Of a DNA stretch of 64,000 nucleotides, positions 56,537-64,000 are shown one piece after another. Source of the stretch: an uncultured Clostridia bacterium. Its GTDB lineage: Bacteria; Bacillota; Clostridia; Christensenellales; Borkfalkiaceae. Below the pieces are notes generated by a model. That model was not told where the DNA came from. It saw only the letters and a list, made by a program, of their open reading frames with translations, and made no database searches. The stretch's first letter is position 1. The number at the start of each line of letters is the position of its first letter. The DNA is taken from contig CANRAD010000009.1 in assembly GCA_947628505.1 (NCBI GenBank), positions 1 to 64,000 of the forward strand, read 5' to 3'. A program made the translations under genes and the position numbers.

Positions 56537-58339
56537 ATGGATAAAAAGAACATAAGGAATTTCTGTATAATAGCGCATATAGACCACGGGAAGAGCACTC
56601 TTGCGGACAGGCTTATGGAGAGCACGGGGCAGGTTTCCGAGCGCGATATGGAGGAACAGCTCCTCGATTCAATGGATATCGAGCGCGAACGCGGCATAAC
56701 CATAAAACTTGCGCCGGTGCGGATGTTCTATAAAGCTCTCGACGGCGAAGAATACGAATTCAATCTCATAGACACCCCGGGGCATGTCGACTTCACATAC
56801 GAAGTTTCCCGTTCTCTGGCGGCGTGCGAAGGCGCGATACTCGTCGTCGATGCAACGCAGGGCGTCGAGGCGCAGACTCTCGCCAACGTATATCTCGCAA
56901 TCGAAAACAACCTCGAAATTCTTCCGGTGATAAACAAGATAGATCTAGCGAGCGCCCGCCCCGAAGAGGCGAAAAAGGAGATAGAGGAAGTCATAGGCCT
57001 TGACGCTTCGTATGCTCCGCTCATCTCCGCGAAAGAGGGCATAAATATCCGCGAAGTGCTCGAAGACGCCATAAAATATTTTCCGGCGCCGTCGGGCGAT
57101 GAGAACGCCCCCTTGAAGGCGCTCATATTCGACAGCTATTACGATAACTATAAGGGCGTAATTTTATTCGTCCGCATAAAAGAGGGCGCCGTTGCGCCGG
57201 GCGACAGGATAAAAACTTTCCGCTCCGACAAGATATACGAAGTGGTGGAAACGGGAGTGTTCGCCCCGGGGCTATTGCCGAAGAGCGGCTTGTCCGCGGG
57301 CGAAGTCGGCTATGTCGCCGCTTCGATAAAGTCTATTCAGGACGTCGCCGTCGGCGATACGCTCACCGGCGCCGACAACCCCGCCGCGGAGTCTCTCCCC
57401 GGCTACAAAAAAGTTCAGAGCGTGGTTTTTTGCGGGATATATCCGCTCGACGGCAGTAAATTCGGCGACCTCAAAGACGCGCTTTTGAAGTTGCAATTGA
57501 ACGACGCTTCTCTGATATTCGAGGCGGATACGTCTCAGGCGCTCGGCTTCGGCTTCCGCTGCGGATTTCTGGGACTTCTGCACATGGAGATAATTCAGGA
57601 GCGTTTGGAGCGCGAATTCGGGCTGGACATCATAACCACCGCGCCTTCGGTAAGCTATAAAGTGATAAAGACGGACGGAACGGAGATGTTCGTCGACAAC
57701 CCGTCGCATCTGCCGTCGGCTTCGGAGACGGAGCATATGGAAGAGCCCATAGTAAAGTGCGATATATATTCCCCTCCCGACTATCTCGGGCAGATAATGG
57801 ATTTGTGCCGCGAAAAGAGGGGAACGTTTCTGCAAATGACGTACCTCGACAAAAGCCGCGTGCGTCTGGAATACAAACTGCCTTTGAACGAGATAATTTT
57901 CGACTTTTTCGATTCGGTCAAATCGCGCACGCGCGGTTATGCGAGCTTCGATTACGAGCTCATAGGCTACGAAAAGAGCAAGCTCGTGAAGCTCGATATC
58001 CTTTTGAACGGCGAGGTGTGCGACGCGCTCTCCATGATAGTGCACGAGGACAGCGCCTATCCGCGCGGAAGAACGCTGTGCGAAAATTTAAAGGAAGCCA
58101 TTCCCCGCCAACTGTTCGAAGTACCGGTGCAGGCGGCGATAGGCGGCAAGATAATCGCCCGCGAAACGGTAAAGGCAATGAGAAAAGACGTGCTCGCCAA
58201 GTGCTACGGCGGAGACATAACCCGAAAGAAAAAATTGCTCGAAAAACAGAAAGAGGGCAAAAAGCGCATGAGAAGAATAGGCAACGTCGACGTTCCGAGC
58301 GAAGTTTTCATGCAGATTTTAAAGACGAACAAGGATTGA
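56537..58339 (+). CDS. lepA: Elongation factor 4 (LepA)
   Basis: 600 residues. Ribosome-bound translational GTPase that can back-translocate stalled ribosomes. G1 [14 protein letters not shown], switch [10 protein letters not shown]3 [13 protein letters not shown]4 NKIDLAS, G5 SAKEGINI. The LepA-specific C-terminal part is present ([20 protein letters not shown] then [13 protein letters not shown]). The predicted transcript start is almost at the ATG, and no Shine-Dalgarno is visible. Confidence 0.97.
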   Translation: MDKKNIRNFCIIAHIDHGKSTLADRLMESTGQVSERDMEEQLLDSMDIERERGITIKLAPVRMFYKALDGEEYEFNLIDTPGHVDFTYEVSRSLAACEGAILVVDATQGVEAQTLANVYLAIENNLEILPVINKIDLASARPEEAKKEIEEVIGLDASYAPLISAKEGINIREVLEDAIKYFPAPSGDENAPLKALIFDSYYDNYKGVILFVRIKEGAVAPGDRIKTFRSDKIYEVVETGVFAPGLLPKSGLSAGEVGYVAASIKSIQDVAVGDTLTGADNPAAESLPGYKKVQSVVFCGIYPLDGSKFGDLKDALLKLQLNDASLIFEADTSQALGFGFRCGFLGLLHMEIIQERLEREFGLDIITTAPSVSYKVIKTDGTEMFVDNPSHLPSASETEHMEEPIVKCDIYSPPDYLGQIMDLCREKRGTFLQMTYLDKSRVRLEYKLPLNEIIFDFFDSVKSRTRGYASFDYELIGYEKSKLVKLDILLNGEVCDALSMIVHEDSAYPRGRTLCENLKEAIPRQLFEVPVQAAIGGKIIARETVKAMRKDVLAKCYGGDITRKKKLLEKQKEGKKRMRRIGNVDVPSEVFMQILKTNKD

Positions 58340-58340
58340 T

Positions 58341-58649
58341 ATGGGATTTTTTGCCGAAGTTTACAAGACGGTCAGAACAATACCCCGCGGCAAAGTGCTC
58401 TCCTACGGCGAAGTGGCCGCGCGCTGCGGCTCTCCGAGGGCTTCGCGGCAGGTCGGCTGGGCGTTACATTCCAATCCGGAACCGGGCGTCATACCTTGCC
58501 ACAGGGTGGTTTTTTCCGACGGCAGCGTCAGCCCGGGTTTCGCTTTCGGAGGGCCGGGCGTTCAGAGGGCGCTTTTGGAGAGCGAGGGCGTCGTGTTCGG
58601 AGCAGACGGCCGCATAGACATGAAAAAATACCGTTGGGAGGGAGAATAA
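58341..58649 (+). CDS. Methylated-DNA--cysteine methyltransferase, domain only
   Basis: 102 residues: the DNA-binding and active-site domain of O6-alkylguanine-DNA alkyltransferase without the N-terminal domain. GKVLSYGEVAARCGSPRASRQVGWAL is the helix-turn-helix with arginine finger, and VIPCHRVVFSDGSVS holds the acceptor cysteine. The related alkyltransferase-like proteins have Trp instead (PWHR), so this one could be catalytic. Begins one base after lepA; followed directly by hemW. Confidence 0.9.
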   Translation: MGFFAEVYKTVRTIPRGKVLSYGEVAARCGSPRASRQVGWALHSNPEPGVIPCHRVVFSDGSVSPGFAFGGPGVQRALLESEGVVFGADGRIDMKKYRWEGE

Positions 58650-59762
58650 ATGGCAGGAATATACGTACATATTCCCTTTTGCAAATCGAAGTGCCGTTAT
58701 TGCGATTTCACATCTTTCCCCGATAAATTGTGCTTTGCCGAGAGCTATATGGCGTGCGTATACCGCGAAATGGCGATGCGCGGCGAGCAGTTGAAAAATT
58801 ACTCGTTCGACACACTCTATATCGGCGGCGGCACGCCGTCCGTCGTCGACGAAAACTATATAGCCATGCTCGTGGCGGCGGCGAAAAAACATTTCAACCT
58901 TTCCGAAAACGCCGAAATAACCATCGAGATGAACCCCGGCACAGTGAGCGCGCGCAAGATAGACATGTATCTCCGTTGCGGAATAAACCGCTTTTCGGTC
59001 GGTCTGCAATCGGCGATAGACAGTCAGCTCTCCGAACTCGGAAGAACGCACACGCTCAACCAATTCGTAACTTGCGCAAAACTTCTCAAAGGCAGAAATT
59101 TCAACGTCGACGTGATGATAGGTCTGAAAGGCCAGACGCCGGACGACGTTTTAAAGACAATAGAGGTCGCCGCGGCGTTCGGGGCGAGCCATATTTCGAT
59201 GTATGCGTTGACGCCGGAAGACGGCACGCCGATATACACGGACTATCTGAACGGCGAGTTGCCGGACGGCGACGAGGTCGCGGAAATGTACGCCGCGGGC
59301 GTAAAGAAACTTGCGGAACTCGGATTTGCGAGATACGAGGTCTCCAACTTTGCCAAAAAGGGCAGAGAGAGCAGGCACAATCTGAATTATTGGAGGCGCG
59401 GAGAATACATAGGCCTCGGCGTTTCCGCCTCTTCGTGCATAGGCAAACTGCGGTTTACGAACACCTTCGATTTGGACGAATATTTCAAGTGCATTCTCTC
59501 GGGACACTTTGCGGTTATAGACAGCGAAGAAACGGATAAAGAGACGGAGGAAGAGGAGTACATAATGCTCGCGCTCAGGACGACCGCAGGCATAGATTAC
59601 GCGGACTACACGGCGCGCTTCGGCGGCGATTTCGCCGTCAAATATGCGGACGCAATAGAAAAAACGCGCCCTTATATGGACGTTTTGCCGGACCGTCTTA
59701 GGATAAAGGACGAATATCTGTACGTCCAGAATACCATCATAATAGAATATTTCGGGAAGTGA
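58650..59762 (+). CDS. hemW: Radical-SAM heme chaperone HemW-like
   Basis: 370 residues. Radical-SAM cluster site PFCKSKCRYCDFTSFPD, TLYIGGGTPSVV, MNPGTVSARKI, GINRFSVGLQSAID, DVMIGLKGQTPDD and a C-terminal HemN-like domain (EEEYIMLALRTTAGID). These match HemW, formerly called oxygen-independent coproporphyrinogen oxidase-like. It binds heme and transfers it to partner proteins. The gene lies after lepA, as in Bacillus. GGGAGG lies before the ATG. Confidence 0.92.
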   Translation: MAGIYVHIPFCKSKCRYCDFTSFPDKLCFAESYMACVYREMAMRGEQLKNYSFDTLYIGGGTPSVVDENYIAMLVAAAKKHFNLSENAEITIEMNPGTVSARKIDMYLRCGINRFSVGLQSAIDSQLSELGRTHTLNQFVTCAKLLKGRNFNVDVMIGLKGQTPDDVLKTIEVAAAFGASHISMYALTPEDGTPIYTDYLNGELPDGDEVAEMYAAGVKKLAELGFARYEVSNFAKKGRESRHNLNYWRRGEYIGLGVSASSCIGKLRFTNTFDLDEYFKCILSGHFAVIDSEETDKETEEEEYIMLALRTTAGIDYADYTARFGGDFAVKYADAIEKTRPYMDVLPDRLRIKDEYLYVQNTIIIEYFGK

Positions 59763-60277
59763 AATTTATGCAATTTGTTTATCGTTGCGCCACGGGCGCG
59801 CAATTGGACGAAATAGCGGATATTTACGCCGGCGCGCAGGCATACATGGAGGCCAACGGAAATCCGCAGTGGGCCAGGGGATTTCCGGACAGAACCGATC
59901 TTCGCGGCGGAATACTCGGCGGAATAATTTACGCCGTGTTCTGCGAAGGCGAGATGGCCGCGGCGTTTTCGGTGGTAAATCACGAGGGCAATTACGATGA
60001 AATAGAGGGCAAATGGCTTACGTCCGGCAATTATCTTGCCGTGCACAGACTTGCCGTGGCCGAAAAATTCCGCGGAAGCGGCGCCGCGAAATATATAATA
60101 AACGTCGCCGCGCCCGAGCTCGCGGCCGCCCGCGGCAGAGGCAGCATACGAATGGACACCCACGAAAAAAACAAGCCCATGCTCAACCTTTTAAGGGAGC
60201 AGGGCTTCACGGAATGCGGAATAGTCTACACCGCGCGCGACAACACCGCGCGCGTCGCATTCGAGAAATTGCTTTGA
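59759..60277 (+). CDS. GNAT-family acetyltransferase
   Basis: 172 residues with a GTG start overlapping the hemW stop; an ATG at 59768 is possible. GNAT fold: AAAFSVVNHEGNYDE (strand 4), LAVHRLAVAEKFRGSGAAKY with the acetyl-CoA loop R-G-x-G-A, SIRMDTHEKNKPMLNLLREQGF. N-terminal RCATGAQLDEIADIYAGA is typical. Substrate unknown. Last gene of the lepA-ogt-hemW run, followed by a terminator. Confidence 0.88.
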   Translation: MKFMQFVYRCATGAQLDEIADIYAGAQAYMEANGNPQWARGFPDRTDLRGGILGGIIYAVFCEGEMAAAFSVVNHEGNYDEIEGKWLTSGNYLAVHRLAVAEKFRGSGAAKYIINVAAPELAAARGRGSIRMDTHEKNKPMLNLLREQGFTECGIVYTARDNTARVAFEKLL

Positions 60278-60306
60278 AAAACGCGGCGCTTCACGCGCCG
60301 CGTTTT
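60278..60306. terminator. Bidirectional terminator
   Basis: AAAACGCGGCGC (60278-60289) pairs with 60295-60306, loop TTCAC. It is shared by the acetyltransferase gene and the converging lipoprotein gene. Confidence 0.85.
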
Positions 60307-60962
60307 CAGTTGAGTTTTGTCTTTTTGGAAGTCAGAACTTTGCCGTCCTCGCCGTCGAGAAGATACGAGGAGAGGTTGGAGTTTCTGTCGCATACGCCCA
60401 CGTAGTAATAACAGCCGTCGTCGTACAGCAGGCGGATATATATCTCGGCCTTGAAATTTTCCCCGTCTGTCAGCGAGGCGAACAGCTCCTTGTCGTATTC
60501 CGCCGCGCATCTCAGGGCGGTTTTGCAGTCGATAATGTTTCCGTCGGCCACGTTCAGAGCGCGGTATGAAGTCTTTTTGTCGTCGGCGGTCAGCTCCACG
60601 TCTATGCCGTCCGAGGAAAACGCTTCGGCGGTGAAACTCAGATAATAATTGCCGTTCACCGATTGATAATTCATTTCTCCGCCGTAGCCGCAGGTTTGCA
60701 CACATAGCTCCGTGGGATTTTGTGCAAGCTCCACGAAAATTTCCGCCAGAGCGCACTTTTCGCCGGGGAAACCGTCGGCGGAATATGGCTGTTCTTTTTC
60801 CGAACAATAGACGGTTATGTTGACGGTGTCGTCCTCGTAGATGTATATTTCCGTTCGCTTTTCGGAGACGAAATCATAGTAATCGACGGATTTTTTCGCG
60901 CAACCCGCCAGAGCGGGCAGTATCAACGCGGCGCATATCGCCGTAATCGCAAACTTTTTCAT
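60306..60962 (-). CDS. Lipoprotein of unknown function
   Basis: 218 residues. Signal peptide with lipobox LAGC (Cys21), then an acidic extracellular domain with many Tyr and several Cys (CSEKEQPYSADGFPGEKC, LCVQTCGYGGEMNY, CKTALRCAAEYDKELF, GCYYYVGVC). It looks beta-rich. No family recognised. Divergent from the 61085 gene; separated from its neighbours by a terminator. Confidence 0.7.
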   Translation of the reverse strand: MKKFAITAICAALILPALAGCAKKSVDYYDFVSEKRTEIYIYEDDTVNITVYCSEKEQPYSADGFPGEKCALAEIFVELAQNPTELCVQTCGYGGEMNYQSVNGNYYLSFTAEAFSSDGIDVELTADDKKTSYRALNVADGNIIDCKTALRCAAEYDKELFASLTDGENFKAEIYIRLLYDDGCYYYVGVCDRNSNLSSYLLDGEDGKVLTSKKTKLN

Positions 60963-61017
60963 ACAACAAATATATTCGCCGCAAAGAACAATATGAATAT
61001 TATTTTATACATTTTAG

Positions 61018-61046
61018 TTGCATTTTTTCGGGCGCTATGATAAAAT
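61018..61046 (+). promoter_or_regulatory. Sigma-A promoter upstream of the 61085 gene
   Basis: TTGCAT (61018-61023), 17-bp spacer, TAAAAT (61041-61046) with TGA before it. Confidence 0.7.
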
Positions 61047-61084
61047 AGTATAAATTTTCTTATAACGCTTTAAGGTGCCGGATT

Positions 61085-63153
<2,069 letters not shown>

Positions 63154-63246
63154 GCGGCGCATACGCCGCGCGGGAGGCGCTCGCAAGGGCGCCCTCTTGT
63201 ATGTTCGGCGCATAAGCCCGGCGTTCGTCTTTAAAAGGAAAAATAT

Positions 63247-64000
63247 ATGCAACATCAGAAAGTGCTTGTTCTCGACTTCGGAGGACAATATAATCAATTA
63301 ATAGCAAGGCGCGTCCGCGAACTCGGCGTGTTCTGCGACCTTTTGCCTTCGGATATGTCCGTCGGAAAAATCCGCGAATACAATCCCATAGGCATAATAT
63401 TCACTGGCGGGCCCAACAGCGTGTACGAAAAGGACAGCCCCCGCATCGATAAAGAGGTGTTTACGTTGGGCATACCCGTGCTCGGCATATGTTACGGCTG
63501 TCAGTTGACGGCTCATCTCCTCGGCGGGAAAGTGGAGAGCGCAACAACTTCCGAATACGGCAAAGCGGAGGTAACGTATTCGCCGTCGCCGCTTACCGAG
63601 GGCTTGCCCGAAAAGGCGGTGAGCTGGATGAGCCATACCGACAGAATAGTAAAGCTCCCCGAGGGCTTCGTAAAAATAGCCGAAAGCGAAAATTGCCCCT
63701 ATGCGGCGTTCGGCAACGCCGAAAAAGGCATATACGGCGTTCAGTTTCACCCGGAAGTAAATCACACGCAGTACGGAATGCAGATACTCAAAAACTTTTT
63801 GTATAACGTCTGCGGCGCAACGGGCGATTGGACGATGTCGAATTTCGTCTCGAACAAGATTGCCGAGCTTAAAGCGAAGATAGGCGATAAAAAAGTGCTC
63901 TGCGCAATGTCGGGCGGCGTAGATTCCGCCGTTGCGGCAACGCTCATACATAAAGCCGTGGGCAACAGATTGACGTGCGTATTCGTCGACCACGGCCTCT
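63247..64000 (+). CDS. guaA: GMP synthase (glutamine-hydrolysing), truncated by the window
   Basis: The first 251 residues are visible; the gene runs off the right edge. The N-terminal class-I glutamine amidotransferase has [32 protein letters not shown], the nucleophile in [15 protein letters not shown], and [14 protein letters not shown]. The ATP-pyrophosphatase domain begins at about 215 with the P-loop [16 protein letters not shown]. Converts XMP to GMP. AAAAGGAAA lies before the ATG. The end cannot be judged. Confidence 0.95.
   Translation, partial: MQHQKVLVLDFGGQYNQLIARRVRELGVFCDLLPSDMSVGKIREYNPIGIIFTGGPNSVYEKDSPRIDKEVFTLGIPVLGICYGCQLTAHLLGGKVESATTSEYGKAEVTYSPSPLTEGLPEKAVSWMSHTDRIVKLPEGFVKIAESENCPYAAFGNAEKGIYGVQFHPEVNHTQYGMQILKNFLYNVCGATGDWTMSNFVSNKIAELKAKIGDKKVLCAMSGGVDSAVAATLIHKAVGNRLTCVFVDHGL

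Overview
The window looks like a chromosome segment from an uncultured, anaerobic, gut-associated Bacillota of the Clostridia type. Evidence: sigma-A promoters (TTGnnn, 17 bp, TATAAT), a T-box leader, the gene order phoH-pgpH-ybeY-era-yqzL-recO behind the sporulation genes yqfC-yqfD, a SpoIIA/SigB-like sigma cassette, a [FeFe] hydrogenase beside a thioredoxin reductase without an NADPH motif, and a bile-salt-hydrolase-type enzyme. Coding DNA is moderately GC-rich, yet AUA is the commonest isoleucine codon by eye. I see no tRNA or rRNA genes, insertion sequences, prophage or CRISPR.

Layout. 1-13.6 kb is the accessory part: three BspA-like leucine-rich-repeat lipoproteins, a CFI-box protein, the bile salt hydrolase, small XRE regulators, and ileS behind a T-box and a hairpin-rich insert. 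13.6-24.4 kb holds feoAB, a pseudouridine synthase, citrate synthase, the STAS/anti-sigma/sigma/ATPase operon, a large membrane protein, a PucR-type regulator, an S41 protease and a MinD-like ATPase. 24.5-30.3 kb is the conserved yqfC-to-recO run. 30.5-37.1 kb has hydrogenase, thioredoxin reductase, prmA-rsmE-mtaB-hinT and an aldose epimerase. 37.2-41.1 kb has a WYL regulator and a NitT/TauT-type ABC importer. 41.2-49.7 kb has valS, an MBL hydrolase, cardiolipin synthase, CvpA-like, YlmC-like, DUF4363 and DUF421 proteins. 49.8-53.1 kb is a folate operon (folC-folE-folP-folBK). 53.3-64 kb has Ppx/GppA, maf-mreB, lepA-ogt-hemW-GNAT, two unknown proteins, guaB and the start of guaA.

The most unusual signals are regulatory. 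At three loci a small XRE regulator is divergent from a surface or accessory gene, and the target promoter carries a palindrome that fills, or nearly fills, the 17-bp gap between -35 and -10. The palindrome sequence differs at each locus, suggesting dedicated one-to-one repressor/operator pairs. In addition, a minus-strand transcript of about 250 nt (11500-11247) has its own promoter, a 17-bp closing stem, several internal helices and an intrinsic terminator 20 bases before the start codon of an LRR lipoprotein. It has the architecture of a riboswitch or attenuator of a class I do not recognise. Protein oddities include Era and FeoB with degenerate G4 motifs, a MinD-like ATPase lacking the P-loop lysine, and a sigma operon with two HATPase-like proteins.
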